The position numbers and the translations under genes were made by a program. Positions 8,385 through 19,215 of a stretch of DNA of 64,000 nucleotides are shown here, in pieces. The stretch is from Burkholderia ubonensis (GTDB taxonomy: Bacteria; Pseudomonadota; Gammaproteobacteria; Burkholderiales; Burkholderiaceae), in NCBI RefSeq assembly GCF_001718695.1, contig NZ_CP013420.1:1798001-1862000 (forward strand), read 5' to 3'. The notes beneath the pieces were generated by a model, which had not been told where the DNA came from, searched no databases, and worked only from the letters and a program-made list of their open reading frames with translations. The number at the start of each line of letters is the position of its first letter. Within the stretch, counting starts at the first letter, position 1.

Positions 8385-9875
8385 ATGAACGCCCCCGAAC
8401 TGTCGGCCGAGATGCGCGCGCAGCGCCAGCGCGAAGTCGTGCAGGCGCTGATGGCCGTGCTGCCGACGCATTGCCTGCTGTATCGCGAGGAAGACACCGC
8501 GCCATACGAATGCGATGGCCTGTCCGCGTACCGGCGCCTGCCGCTCGCGGTCGCGCTGCCCGAGACGGAATCGCAGGTGCAGCGCATCGTGCAGATCTGC
8601 CGGCGCATGGAAGTGCCGATCGTGCCGCGCGGCGCGGGCACGAGCCTGTCGGGCGGCGCGCTGCCGATCTCGCTCGGCGTCGTGCTGTCGCTCGCGCGCT
8701 TCACGCGAATCGTCGAGGTCGACCCGTATGCGCGCACCGCGACCGTGCAGCCCGGCGTGCGCAACCTCGCGATCTCCGAGGCCGCCGCGCCGTACGGCCT
8801 GTATTACGCGCCCGACCCGTCGTCGCAGATCGCCTGCACGATCGGCGGCAACGTCGCCGAGAATTCCGGCGGCGTGCACTGCCTGAAGTACGGCCTGACC
8901 GTGCACAACGTGATGCGCGTGCGCGCGGTGACGATCGACGGCGAAATCGTCGAATTCGGCTCGCTCGCGCTCGACACGCCGGGCCTCGACCTGCTCGCGG
9001 TCACGATCGGCAGCGAGGGCATGTTCGCGATCGTCACCGAAGTCACGGTGAGGCTGATCCCGAAACCGCAGACCGCGCAGCTCGTGATGGCGAGCTTCGA
9101 CAACGTGGTCAAGGGCGGCGAGGCGGTCGCGGCGATCATCGCGTCGGGGATCATCCCGGCCGGCCTCGAGATGATGGACAAGCCGGCGACGCAGGCGGTC
9201 GAGGCGTTCACGCACGCAGGCTACGACCTCGACGCGAAGGCGATCCTGCTGTGCGAATCGGACGGCACGCCCGAGGAGGTCGCCGAGGAGATCGTCCGGA
9301 TGACGGCGGTGCTGCGCGAGCACGGCGCGACGCGCATCCAGGTGTCGCGCAACGAAAGCGAGCGGCTGCGCTTCTGGTCCGGCCGCAAGAACGCGTTTCC
9401 GGCCGCCGGGCGGATTTCCCCCGACTATTACTGCATGGACGGCACCGTGCCGCGCCGCGCGATCGGGCCGCTGCTCGCGCGCATCGAGCAGCTGGAGGCG
9501 CGCTACGGGCTGCGCTGCATCAACGTGTTCCACGCGGGCGACGGCAACATGCATCCGCTGATCCTGTACAACGCGAACGATCCGGACGAGCTGCACCGCG
9601 TCGAGCTGTTCGGCGCGGACATCCTCGAGTGCTGCGTCGAATTCGGCGGCACCGTGACGGGCGAGCACGGCGTCGGCGTCGAGAAGCTCAACTCGATGTG
9701 CGTGCAGTTTTCGCCGCAGGAGCGCGACGCGTTCTTCGCGGTCAAGCGCGCGTTCGATCCGCCCGGGCTGCTCAATCCCGACAAGGGCATCCCGACCCGC
9801 GCGCGCTGCGCCGAATACGGCCGCCAGCACGTCCGAGGCGGACTGCTGCCGCACCCCGACCTGCCGCGCTTCTGA
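8385..9875 (+). CDS. glcD: Glycolate oxidase subunit GlcD
   Basis: FAD-binding catalytic subunit of the membrane-associated glycolate dehydrogenase GlcDEF, which oxidises glycolate to glyoxylate. The 496-residue length is typical. Visible motifs are PRGAGTSLSGGALP (near residue 82), TIGGNVAENSGGVHCLKYG (near 152), FHAGDGNMHPL (near 382) and GTVTGEHGVGVEKL (near 420). CAGGAGA before the ATG at 8385 supports the start. It follows the Dld-like paralogue closely. The gap to glcE holds a large inverted repeat and a possible second promoter. Confidence 0.95.
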   Translation: MNAPELSAEMRAQRQREVVQALMAVLPTHCLLYREEDTAPYECDGLSAYRRLPLAVALPETESQVQRIVQICRRMEVPIVPRGAGTSLSGGALPISLGVVLSLARFTRIVEVDPYARTATVQPGVRNLAISEAAAPYGLYYAPDPSSQIACTIGGNVAENSGGVHCLKYGLTVHNVMRVRAVTIDGEIVEFGSLALDTPGLDLLAVTIGSEGMFAIVTEVTVRLIPKPQTAQLVMASFDNVVKGGEAVAAIIASGIIPAGLEMMDKPATQAVEAFTHAGYDLDAKAILLCESDGTPEEVAEEIVRMTAVLREHGATRIQVSRNESERLRFWSGRKNAFPAAGRISPDYYCMDGTVPRRAIGPLLARIEQLEARYGLRCINVFHAGDGNMHPLILYNANDPDELHRVELFGADILECCVEFGGTVTGEHGVGVEKLNSMCVQFSPQERDAFFAVKRAFDPPGLLNPDKGIPTRARCAEYGRQHVRGGLLPHPDLPRF

Positions 9876-9911
9876 GCCGCCGGCGCGGCACACGCGCCGC
9901 CGCCCGAGCCG

Positions 9912-9963
9912 GCCCGGTCCGGTTCCGGCGGCGTGGCCGCGCGCCGCCGGAACCGGACCGGGC
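9912..9963. repeat. 22-bp perfect inverted repeat between glcD and glcE
   Basis: Bases 9912-9933 are the exact reverse complement of 9942-9963, with an eight-base loop TGGCCGCG. The arms begin GCCCGGTCCGG. No U-run follows on either strand, so it is not a standard intrinsic terminator. It could block exonucleases or adjust glcD against glcE mRNA levels. Confidence 0.8.
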
Positions 9964-10044
9964 TTAGGGATAGTCGCGATGTGCATTCGCGCGACCCCGG
10001 TACAATCGACCGGACAACGACACGAGACGAAACGACAACCGATC

Positions 10045-11133
10045 ATGGAAGAGGACGACATCGTCGCCGGCTGGGCCGAGCGCGTTCGCGCGGCCAGCGC
10101 CGACGGCCGGCCGCTGCGCCTGCGCGGCGGCGGCACCAAGGACTGGTACGGCCAGGCGCTCGAGGGCGAGATACTCGATACGCGCGCGTTTCACGGCATC
10201 GTGTCGTACGACCCGGCCGAACTCGTCGTCACGGTCCGCGCGGGCACCCCGCTCGCGCAGCTCGAAGCCATCCTCGGCGAGCGCGGCCAGATGCTGCCGT
10301 TCGAGCCGCCGCATTTCGGCCGCGCGGCCACGGTCGGCGGCTGCATCGCGGCGGGGCTCGCCGGCCCGCGGCGCGCAGCCTGCGGCGCGCCGCGCGACTT
10401 CGTGCTGGGCGTCGAACTGATGAACGGCCGCGGCGAAGTGCTGCGGTTCGGCGGCCAGGTCGTGAAGAACGTCGCCGGCTACGACGTGTCGCGCCTGATG
10501 GCCGGCTCGCTCGGCACGCTCGGGCTGATGCTCGAGCTGTCGATCAAGGTGCTGCCGGTGCCCGTCGCCGAAATCACGCTGAAGTTCGAGATGAGCGCGA
10601 CCGATGCGGTGCGCAAGCTCAATGAATGGGGCGGCCACCCGCTGCCCGTCAGCGCGAGCGCGTGGCGCAACGGCACCCTCGTGCTGCGCCTGTCCGGCGC
10701 CGAGGCCGCGGTGAAGGCCGCGAAGACGCTGCTCGGCGGCGAAGTCGTCGACGCGGTCGAAGCCGAGCGCTTCTGGGCCGGCCTGCGCGAGCACACCGAT
10801 CCGTTCTTCAACGGCATTCCGCCGGGCTTCGCGCTGTGGCGCCTGTCGCTGCCGAGCATCACCGAGCCGATGCACCTGCCGGGCACCCAGCTGATGGAAT
10901 GGGGCGGCGCACAGCGCTGGTGGATCACCGACGCCGATGCGCAGACCGTCCGCATGAGCGCGAAACAGGCGGGCGGCCATGCGACGCTGTTCCGCGCGGG
11001 CGAATCGTACGACCGCAGCGCCGGCGTGTTCACGCCGCTGCCCGCGCCGCTGATGAAAATCCACCGCGGGCTGAAGGCGGCGTTCGATCCGGCGCGCATC
11101 TTCAATCGCGGCCGGCTCTACCCCGATCTCTGA
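10045..11133 (+). CDS. glcE: Glycolate oxidase subunit GlcE
   Basis: Second FAD-binding subunit of glycolate dehydrogenase, 362 residues, shorter than GlcD because it has a reduced C-terminal domain. It has the PCMH motifs RLRGGGTKDWYG (near residue 25), VGGCIAAGLAGPRR (near 96) and GQVVKNVAGYDVSRLMAGS (near 138). It ends with KIHRGLKAAFDPARIFNRGR, typical of GlcE. The ATG at 10045 is chosen over an upstream in-frame start at 9979. A TACAAT box at 10001-10006 may provide a promoter inside the operon. It ends seven bases before glcF. Confidence 0.95.
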   Translation: MEEDDIVAGWAERVRAASADGRPLRLRGGGTKDWYGQALEGEILDTRAFHGIVSYDPAELVVTVRAGTPLAQLEAILGERGQMLPFEPPHFGRAATVGGCIAAGLAGPRRAACGAPRDFVLGVELMNGRGEVLRFGGQVVKNVAGYDVSRLMAGSLGTLGLMLELSIKVLPVPVAEITLKFEMSATDAVRKLNEWGGHPLPVSASAWRNGTLVLRLSGAEAAVKAAKTLLGGEVVDAVEAERFWAGLREHTDPFFNGIPPGFALWRLSLPSITEPMHLPGTQLMEWGGAQRWWITDADAQTVRMSAKQAGGHATLFRAGESYDRSAGVFTPLPAPLMKIHRGLKAAFDPARIFNRGRLYPDL

Positions 11134-11140
11134 GGGCTCG

Positions 11141-12367
11141 ATGCAGACGAACCTCGCCGATTTCATCCGCAATACGCCCGACGGCGACGAAGCCGACGCG
11201 ATCCTGCGCAAGTGCGTGCATTGCGGGTTTTGCACCGCGACCTGCCCGACCTACCAGCTGCTCGGCGACGAGCTCGACGGCCCCCGCGGGCGCATCTACC
11301 TGATCAAGCAGATGGTCGAGGGCGCCCCCGTGACGCGCAGCACGCAACAGCACCTCGATCGCTGCCTCACGTGCCGCAGCTGCGAGACGACGTGCCCGTC
11401 CGGCGTCCAGTACGGCCGCCTCGTCGAGATCGGCCGCAAGCACGTCGAGGCGCAGGTGCGGCGCCCGCTGTCGCAGCGGCTCGTGCGCCGCGCGCTCGCG
11501 AGCTTCGTGCCGAACAGCGCGCTGTTCTCGCCGGTGATGCGGCTCGGCCAGCACGTGCGGCCGCTGCTGCCGAAGCGCCTGCGCGACAAGGTGCCGCCGC
11601 GCACGAAGCTGCTCGAATGGCCGAACCGCCCCCATCCCCGCAAGATGCTGATGCTGGCCGGCTGCGTGCAGCCGTCGATGCTGCCGAACATCAACATCGC
11701 GACCGCGCGCGTGCTCGACGCGCTCGGCGTCGAGACGATCGTCGCGCCCGAGGCCGGCTGCTGCGGCGCGATCCGGCTGCACCTGAACTATCACGACGAG
11801 GCGCTCGACGACGTGCGCCGCAACATCGATGCGTGGTGGCCCTACGTCGAGCAGGGCGTCGAGGCGATCGTGATGAACGCGTCCGGCTGCGGCGCGACGG
11901 TGCTCGAATACGCGCACCTGCTGCGCGACGATCCGGCCTATGCGGAGAAGGCGCAGCGCATCGTCGCGCTGACGCGCGACGTGTCCGACGTGCTGCTCGC
12001 GTTCGAGGCCGAGCTCGCGACGCTCGCGCGGCGCCGCGCGATCCATACCGTCGCCTACCACCCGCCGTGCACGCTGCAGCACGGCCAGCAGTCGCGCGGC
12101 AAGGTCGAGCGGCTGCTCGAGACGCTCGGCATCGACGTGCGCCTGCCTGCCGACAGCCACCTGTGCTGCGGCTCGGCCGGCACCTATTCGCTGACGCAGC
12201 CGTCGCTGTCGTACAAGCTGCGCAAGCAGAAGCTCGCGAAGCTGCAGGCGCTCGAGCCGCAGATGATCGTCTCCGCGAACGTCGGCTGCATCGCGCACCT
12301 GCAAAGCGGCACGCAGATACCGGTCGCGCACTGGGTCCAGCTGGTCGAGCACCTGCTGTACGGCTGA
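11141..12367 (+). CDS. glcF: Glycolate oxidase iron-sulfur subunit GlcF
   Basis: Iron-sulfur electron-transfer subunit of glycolate dehydrogenase, passing electrons from the GlcD/GlcE flavins toward quinone. The 408-residue protein has two 4Fe-4S motifs, CVHCGFCTATCPTYQ (near residue 25) and CLTCRSCETTCPSG (near 75). Two CCG (DUF224) domains follow: CCGAIRLH near 207, and YHPPCTLQHG plus CCGSAGTYS near 307-350. It is the last gene of the lactate/glycolate block. No terminator with a U-run is seen directly after it. Confidence 0.96.
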   Translation: MQTNLADFIRNTPDGDEADAILRKCVHCGFCTATCPTYQLLGDELDGPRGRIYLIKQMVEGAPVTRSTQQHLDRCLTCRSCETTCPSGVQYGRLVEIGRKHVEAQVRRPLSQRLVRRALASFVPNSALFSPVMRLGQHVRPLLPKRLRDKVPPRTKLLEWPNRPHPRKMLMLAGCVQPSMLPNINIATARVLDALGVETIVAPEAGCCGAIRLHLNYHDEALDDVRRNIDAWWPYVEQGVEAIVMNASGCGATVLEYAHLLRDDPAYAEKAQRIVALTRDVSDVLLAFEAELATLARRRAIHTVAYHPPCTLQHGQQSRGKVERLLETLGIDVRLPADSHLCCGSAGTYSLTQPSLSYKLRKQKLAKLQALEPQMIVSANVGCIAHLQSGTQIPVAHWVQLVEHLLYG

Positions 12368-12509
12368 CGCGAGCGGCGGCCCGCTGCGGCGCGGCGCGCC
12401 GTCCGCCTGCCGTCCGTCCGCGTGCCGTCCGTATAATGGGCGCTTTGCTGCGGCGCATGCGGTGCCGCAGCGCGCCGTCTCCGCTTCAGTGCCAGCTTCC
12501 GTGCCCGTC

Positions 12510-13208
12510 ATGTCCGATCTCGCCGTTCGCCTCGAATCCGTCCACCGCCGCATCGCCGACGCCGCCCGCGCAGCCGGGCGCGACCCCGCCGCCGTCACGC
12601 TGCTCGCCGTCTCGAAGACCTTCCCCGCCGATGCGGTGCGCGCCGCACACGCAGCCGGCCAGCGCGCGTTCGGCGAGAACTACGTGCAGGAGTCGATCGA
12701 CAAGATCGACGCGCTCGCCGATCTGCGCGCGGCGCTCGAATGGCATTTCATCGGGCCGCTGCAGTCGAACAAGACGCGCCCCGTCGCCGAACGCTTCGAC
12801 TGGGTGCATTCGATCGACCGGCTGAAGATCGCGCAGCGGCTCGCCGAGCAGCGGCCCGCGCATCTGCCGCCGCTCAACGTGTGCGTGCAGGTGAACATCA
12901 GCGGCGAGGCGTCGAAGAGCGGCGTCGCGCCGGCCGACGTCGCCGAGGTCGCGCACGCGGTGGCCGCGCTGCCGTCGCTGCGGCTGCGCGGCCTGATGGC
13001 GATCCCCGAACCCGCGGGCGACGCCGACGCGCAGCGCGCGCCGCATCGCGCGCTGCGCGCGCTGTTCGACGCGCTGCGCGCGGATGGGCTGCCGCTCGAT
13101 ACGCTGTCGATGGGCATGTCCGCCGATCTCGAGGCGGCCGTGCTCGAAGGCGCGACGATCGTGCGAGTCGGCACCGCGATCTTCGGCGCGCGCGACTATT
13201 CCCATTGA
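12510..13208 (+). CDS. yggS: PLP homeostasis protein, YggS/PLPBP family
   Basis: Cytosolic single-domain pyridoxal-phosphate carrier that affects vitamin B6 and amino acid homeostasis; no catalytic activity is known. The 232-residue length and fold-III alanine-racemase-like motifs fit: LLAVSKTFP with the PLP Lys36, FGENYVQE (near 53), W-HFIGPLQSNK (near 77) and SMGMSADLEAAV (near 200). I chose the ATG at 12510; an upstream ATG at 12462 adds 16 residues without similarity. A TATAAT box lies at 12432-12437. It stands directly before proC, the widespread yggS-proC pair. Confidence 0.93.
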   Translation: MSDLAVRLESVHRRIADAARAAGRDPAAVTLLAVSKTFPADAVRAAHAAGQRAFGENYVQESIDKIDALADLRAALEWHFIGPLQSNKTRPVAERFDWVHSIDRLKIAQRLAEQRPAHLPPLNVCVQVNISGEASKSGVAPADVAEVAHAVAALPSLRLRGLMAIPEPAGDADAQRAPHRALRALFDALRADGLPLDTLSMGMSADLEAAVLEGATIVRVGTAIFGARDYSH

Positions 13209-13231
13209 TCCACTTCTCATTCCCCGACATC

Positions 13232-14044
13232 ATGAAGATTGCATTCATCGGCAGCGGCAACATGGCCGCGGCATTGATCGGCGGCCTCGTCAAGCGCGGC
13301 GTCGGCGCGGACGGCCTGTACGCGATCGACGTCAACGAAGACGTCCGCGCGCGCGCCGCGCAGCAATTCGGCATCCGCACCGGCGCGGCCATCGACGCGA
13401 CGCTCGCGGATTACGACGCGGTCGTGCTCGCGGTCAAGCCGCAGGTGCTGAAGGACGTCGCGCAGGCGCTCGCGCCGCACCTGAAGACCCAGCTCGTGAT
13501 CAGCATCGCGGCGGGCATCCGCGGCACGGATCTGGCGCGCTGGCTCGGCGATTACGCGCGCGTCGTGCGCACGATGCCGAACACGCCGGCGCTCGTCGGC
13601 ATGGGCGTGACGGGGCTCGCCGCGCTGCCGGGCGTCGACGCGGCGGGCCGCGAACTGGCGTCGAACGTGCTCGGCGCGGTCGGCGAGATCGTCTGGTTCG
13701 ACGACGAGTCGCAGCTCGACGCGGTCACCGCGATCTCGGGCAGCGGCCCCGCGTACGTGTTCTATTTCATCGAAGCGCTGCAGGAAGCGGCGTGCCGCCT
13801 CGGGATGAACGACGAGCAGGGCCGCGCGCTCGCGGTCGCGACGTTCACGGGCGCCGCGCAGCTCGCCGCGCAATCCGGCGAGCCGGCCAGCGTGCTGCGC
13901 GAGCGCGTGACGTCGAAGGGCGGCACGACGGCGGCCGCGCTCGCGTCGTTCGACGCGCAGGGCGTCAAGGAAGCGATCGTGCGCGGCGCGCTCGCGGCCG
14001 CGGCGCGCGCGAAGGAAATGGGCGACGAGCTCGGGCGCGATTAA
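13232..14044 (+). CDS. proC: Pyrroline-5-carboxylate reductase
   Basis: Last step of proline synthesis: reduces pyrroline-5-carboxylate to proline with NAD(P)H. The 270-residue protein has the N-terminal dinucleotide fold FIGSGNMAAALIGG (residues 5-18). It also has AVKPQ (near 68), RTMPNTPALVGMGVTGL (near 112) and the substrate-site stretch ISGSGPAYVFYFIEALQEAA (near 169). The C-terminal RVTSKGGTTAAAL is also conserved. It follows yggS by 23 bases and probably shares its transcript. A palindromic terminator follows. Confidence 0.96.
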   Translation: MKIAFIGSGNMAAALIGGLVKRGVGADGLYAIDVNEDVRARAAQQFGIRTGAAIDATLADYDAVVLAVKPQVLKDVAQALAPHLKTQLVISIAAGIRGTDLARWLGDYARVVRTMPNTPALVGMGVTGLAALPGVDAAGRELASNVLGAVGEIVWFDDESQLDAVTAISGSGPAYVFYFIEALQEAACRLGMNDEQGRALAVATFTGAAQLAAQSGEPASVLRERVTSKGGTTAAALASFDAQGVKEAIVRGALAAAARAKEMGDELGRD

Positions 14045-14096
14045 ACGGTACGTGCGCGGCGGTTGCGGCTCCGCACCCCCGCTCGCCCCTTCGCGC

Positions 14097-14134
14097 AAAA
14101 AGAGAAAGCGGCCCGCGGGCCGCTTTCTCTTTTT
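14097..14134. terminator. 38-bp palindromic bidirectional terminator, proC/ubiA
   Basis: Bases 14097-14134 form a perfect palindrome centred on GGCCCGCGGGCC, flanked by A-rich and T-rich ends (AAAAAGAGAAAG and CTTTCTCTTTTT). It lies between convergent proC and ubiA and can terminate both. Confidence 0.85.
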
Positions 14135-14165
14135 CCGGCGCAGGATGCGCCGCCGTCACCGGCGC

Positions 14166-15029
14166 TCAGAGCCCGGCCACCGCGTAATGCGCGGCGATCC
14201 CCGCGAACAGCACGCCGCCGAGCCAGTTGTTGTGCCGGAACGCAGCGAAGCACGGCATCCGCTCGCGATCCTTGATCAGCGTGTAGTGATACACCGCGCA
14301 GCCGGCCGCCGCCGCCCACCCCGCCCAGTAGACGAGGCCGAAGCCGAGCGTCAGCCCGACCCACACGTAGATGCCGAGCGTGGCCGCATAGCATGCCATC
14401 ACCGCCGCGACGTCGAAGCGGCCGAACGTGAGCGCCGACGTGCGAATGCCGATCTTGATGTCGTCGTCGCGATCGACCATCGCGTATTCGGTGTCGTAGG
14501 CGACCGACCAGAACACGTTCGCGATCAGCATGACCCACGCGAGCATCGGCACCGTGTCCTGCACGGCCGCGAACGCCATCGGGATGCCGAAGCCGAACGC
14601 GATGCCGAGGTACGCCTGCGGGATCGCGAAGAAGCGCTTCATGAACGGATAGGTGCCCGCGACGATCACCGCGACTACCGACAGCTCCTTCGTCAGCGTA
14701 TTGAGCGGCAGGATCAGCAGGAACGCGACGAGCGCCAGCCCGACCGCGATCGCGATCGCTTCCCACGCCCGGATCTTGCCGGACGTCAGCGGACGGTCGG
14801 CCGTGCGCTTCACGTGGCGGTCGAAGTCGCGGTCCGCGTAGTCGTTGATCGCGCAGCCGGCCGAACGCATCAGCAGCGTGCCGAGCGCGAAGATCACGAG
14901 CAGCGACCAGCGCGGCTGGCCGTTCGACGCGATCCACAGCGCGTTGAGCGTCGGCCAGAGCAGCAGCAGGCTGCCGATCGGCTTGTCCATCCGGACGAGC
15001 CGCAGATACAGGGGAAAGCGGGCGAGCAT
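14166..15029 (-). CDS. ubiA: 4-hydroxybenzoate octaprenyltransferase
   Basis: Membrane prenyltransferase joining a polyprenyl chain to 4-hydroxybenzoate in ubiquinone synthesis. The 287-residue protein is highly hydrophobic with about eight or nine membrane segments. Both Mg-diphosphate motifs are present: NDYADRDFD (near residue 70) and [13 protein letters not shown] (near 180). The start at 15029 ([20 protein letters not shown]) matches the family; the frame opens ten codons earlier. A TAAAAT box at 15058-15063 on the same strand could be the -10. No ubiC lies beside it in this window. Confidence 0.95.
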   Translation of the reverse strand: MLARFPLYLRLVRMDKPIGSLLLLWPTLNALWIASNGQPRWSLLVIFALGTLLMRSAGCAINDYADRDFDRHVKRTADRPLTSGKIRAWEAIAIAVGLALVAFLLILPLNTLTKELSVVAVIVAGTYPFMKRFFAIPQAYLGIAFGFGIPMAFAAVQDTVPMLAWVMLIANVFWSVAYDTEYAMVDRDDDIKIGIRTSALTFGRFDVAAVMACYAATLGIYVWVGLTLGFGLVYWAGWAAAAGCAVYHYTLIKDRERMPCFAAFRHNNWLGGVLFAGIAAHYAVAGL

Positions 15030-15167
15030 GGCGAAGCACCGGGAAGATAACCCCGGCATTTTAGAGCCGGGCAGCGGTTCGCGTCATGTCGGGGCGGCTC
15101 GCGCCCGGCGCCCGCCCGCGCAGCGGGGATCGTGATCGGCCCCCTCGAGCGAAACGGGTTCGCGCGC

Positions 15168-15332
15168 TCAACCGGCCGCGACGGCGGCGACGTGGTGCAG
15201 CGCCTGCGCGACCAGCACGGCCGCGCCGCCGCCGGCGATCGCGAAGCCGACGAAGCGCCGCAGCGCGGCCGCAGGCGCGCGCGTCACCGGCGCGGCGAGC
15301 GCGACGCGCATATCCATCATCAATTGCGTCAT
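15168..15332 (-). CDS. Small membrane protein, 54 residues, unknown
   Basis: I do not recognise this product. The ORF has a clear ribosome binding site (GAAGGAGTCACGATC before ATG). It encodes a peptide with a basic N-terminal half (RVALAAPVTRAPAAALRR) and one likely membrane segment, FVGFAIAGGGAAVLVAQAL. It lies downstream of katG on the same strand but beyond a strong terminator, so it may have its own promoter or depend on read-through. The frame starts earlier at 15368, but the ribosome binding site favours 15332. Confidence 0.5.
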   Translation of the reverse strand: MTQLMMDMRVALAAPVTRAPAAALRRFVGFAIAGGGAAVLVAQALHHVAAVAAG

Positions 15333-15379
15333 GATCGTGACTCCTTCAAACAGAACGACAAAATCCATCCGTCAGACGA

Positions 15380-15407
15380 AAACGGCCGGTCTCGCGACCG
15401 GCCGTTT
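15380..15407 (-). terminator. Terminator after katG
   Basis: AAACGGCCGGTC (15380-15391) and its perfect inverse (15396-15407) form a 12-bp stem with a four-base loop between katG and the 54-codon ORF. On the minus strand it ends in GTTTTCGTC. Confidence 0.75.
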
Positions 15408-15415
15408 CCCCGTTA

Positions 15416-17740
<2,325 letters not shown>

Positions 17741-17802
17741 CTATCGGATGTCGTGCGTCGTGGCCGCAGCGCGGCTGGCCCGCCGATCCTGCGCGGCGGC
17801 TC

Positions 17803-17940
17803 TCATCCGCCGTACGCGCGGTCCGCGAGATACGCATACGCGAGCGGGCCCAGGCTGCGGGCCGCGGCCCGCGCACGATTGACGACTTCATCGCGCAACG
17901 GCATGTTCCGCCGCGCGTGCTCCAATACCGATCGCATCAT
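17803..17940 (-). CDS. Small ORF between oxyR and katG, 45 residues
   Basis: This product matches no family I know. It has a good ribosome binding site (AGGGGAGGATGTC before ATG) and encodes a basic, soluble peptide beginning [20 protein letters not shown] and ending [10 protein letters not shown]. It lies 164 bases upstream of katG on the same strand and 55 bases or more downstream of the predicted promoter and OxyR-like site. If that promoter is right, it is the first gene of the katG transcript. It could be a real small protein of the peroxide response or just part of a long leader. Confidence 0.5.
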   Translation of the reverse strand: MMRSVLEHARRNMPLRDEVVNRARAAARSLGPLAYAYLADRAYGG

Positions 17941-18011
17941 GACATCCTCCCCTGACCCTTGCACCCAGCGTGCAGACCGCGTTTGACCGGCCTGCTGCAT
18001 CCATGTCGACC

Positions 18012-18059
18012 ATTCTATTTTCATCTATCGACATTTTGAATTTGATAACTTTTATCTAT
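18012..18059 (-). promoter_or_regulatory. Candidate katG promoter with OxyR-like site
   Basis: On the minus strand, TTCAAA (18035-18040) and TAGAAT (18012-18017) are 17 bases apart. Just upstream, ATAG-N7-TTAT-N7-AAAA (18059 down to 18034) follows the OxyR spacing ATAG-N7-CTAT-N7-ATAG, with nine of twelve positions matching. Overlap with the -35 fits activation by OxyR. The region is strikingly AT-rich for this genome. Confidence 0.5.
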
Positions 18060-18069
18060 GCGATAGGGA

Positions 18070-18097
18070 AAAATAAACGGGGCCTCGGAACCCCGTT
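18070..18097 (-). terminator. Terminator after oxyR
   Basis: ACGGGG (18077-18082) pairs with CCCCGT (18091-18096) around an eight-base loop. On the minus strand it is followed by TTATTTTT. It lies 34 bases after the oxyR stop. Confidence 0.65.
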
Positions 18098-18130
18098 CAT
18101 CGGCCGGCGCACGGCGTACGCCACGTGTGC

Positions 18131-19090
18131 TCAGTTCATCGTCGCCGGCATGTCGAGCTTTGCGACGCCCGGCAGCTCGCACGCGGCGATCGCCTCGCTG
18201 ATCGCGTCGATCGCGGGCATCCGCGTGAAGCTCTTGCGCCACACGAGCACGACGCGGCGGTCCGGCACCGGCTCGTTGAACGGCACGTACGACAGCAGCT
18301 CGGCGTCCGGGCCGTTCGCGCGCGGGCCGATCTCGGCGACCGACATCCGCGGCAGCACGGTGATGCCGACACCGCTCGCGACCATGTGGCGGATCGTTTC
18401 GAGCGACGAGCCCTCGAAGGTCTTCTGGATGCCGTCGGCCGTCTGCGAGAAGCGCATCAGTTCGGGGCACACGCCGAGCACGTGGTCGCGGAAGCAATGG
18501 CCGTTGCCGAGCAGCAGCATCGTTTCCTGCTTCAGGTCCTCCGCGTCGATCTGGTTGCGCTTCTCCCACGGATGCCCGGCCGGCAGCGCGACGACGAACG
18601 GCTCGTCGTACAGCGGCCGCACCATCAGCCCCGTTTCCGGGAACGGCAGCGCCATGATCGCGGCGTCGATCTCGCCCTGCTTCAGCAGTTCGAGCAGCTT
18701 GAGCGTGTAGTTCTCCTGCAGCATCAGCGGCATCTGCGGCACCCGCTGGATCATCTGCTTGACGAGCGTCGGCAGCAGGTACGGCCCGATCGTGTAGATC
18801 ACGCCGAGCCGGAACGGCCCGATGAGCGGGTCCTTGCCCTGCTTCGCGATCTCCTTGATCGCGAAGGTCTGCTCCAGCACGCGCTGTGCCTGCGTGACGA
18901 TCTGGTCGCCGATCGGCGTGACGCTCACTTCGCTCGCGCCGCGCTCGAATATCTGTACGTTGAGCTCGTCTTCCAGCTTCTTGATCGCCACCGACAGCGT
19001 CGGCTGGCTCACGAAGCACGCTTCGGCCGCGCGGCCGAAATGCCGTTCGCGCGCAACCGCGACGATGTATTTCAGTTCAGTCAGTGTCAT
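18131..19090 (-). CDS. oxyR: Hydrogen peroxide-sensing regulator OxyR
   Basis: LysR-family regulator that forms an intramolecular disulfide on H2O2 exposure and controls peroxide defence genes. The 319-residue protein has the winged helix-turn-helix at the N-terminus (residues about 3-60). The two redox cysteines, Cys199 (GNGHCFRDH) and Cys208 (LGVCPE), are at exactly the E. coli OxyR positions, which separates it from other LysR proteins. It lies upstream of katG on the same strand, ending before a terminator, so katG has its own promoter. An OxyR-like site overlaps its own promoter region, suggesting autoregulation. Confidence 0.96.
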   Translation of the reverse strand: MTLTELKYIVAVARERHFGRAAEACFVSQPTLSVAIKKLEDELNVQIFERGASEVSVTPIGDQIVTQAQRVLEQTFAIKEIAKQGKDPLIGPFRLGVIYTIGPYLLPTLVKQMIQRVPQMPLMLQENYTLKLLELLKQGEIDAAIMALPFPETGLMVRPLYDEPFVVALPAGHPWEKRNQIDAEDLKQETMLLLGNGHCFRDHVLGVCPELMRFSQTADGIQKTFEGSSLETIRHMVASGVGITVLPRMSVAEIGPRANGPDAELLSYVPFNEPVPDRRVVLVWRKSFTRMPAIDAISEAIAACELPGVAKLDMPATMN

Positions 19091-19106
19091 TGCGGGTCAA
19101 TCAAAT

Positions 19107-19132
19107 ATATACAGGCGATAGGTTTATTTTAT
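19107..19132. promoter_or_regulatory. Candidate OxyR site upstream of oxyR
   Basis: ATAT-N7-ATAG-N7-TTAT occupies 19107-19132, matching ten of twelve positions of the OxyR pattern CTAT-N7-ATAG-N7-CTAT. It lies 17 to 42 bases upstream of the oxyR start, a natural place for autorepression. Confidence 0.5.
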
Positions 19133-19215
19133 ACACCCTGTGGTGCCGGTTCGCCAAGTTTCTCCGCATCCTGACGCGCGAAACGGCGCTTTTAAATCCG
19201 GCCCTCAATCCGCCA

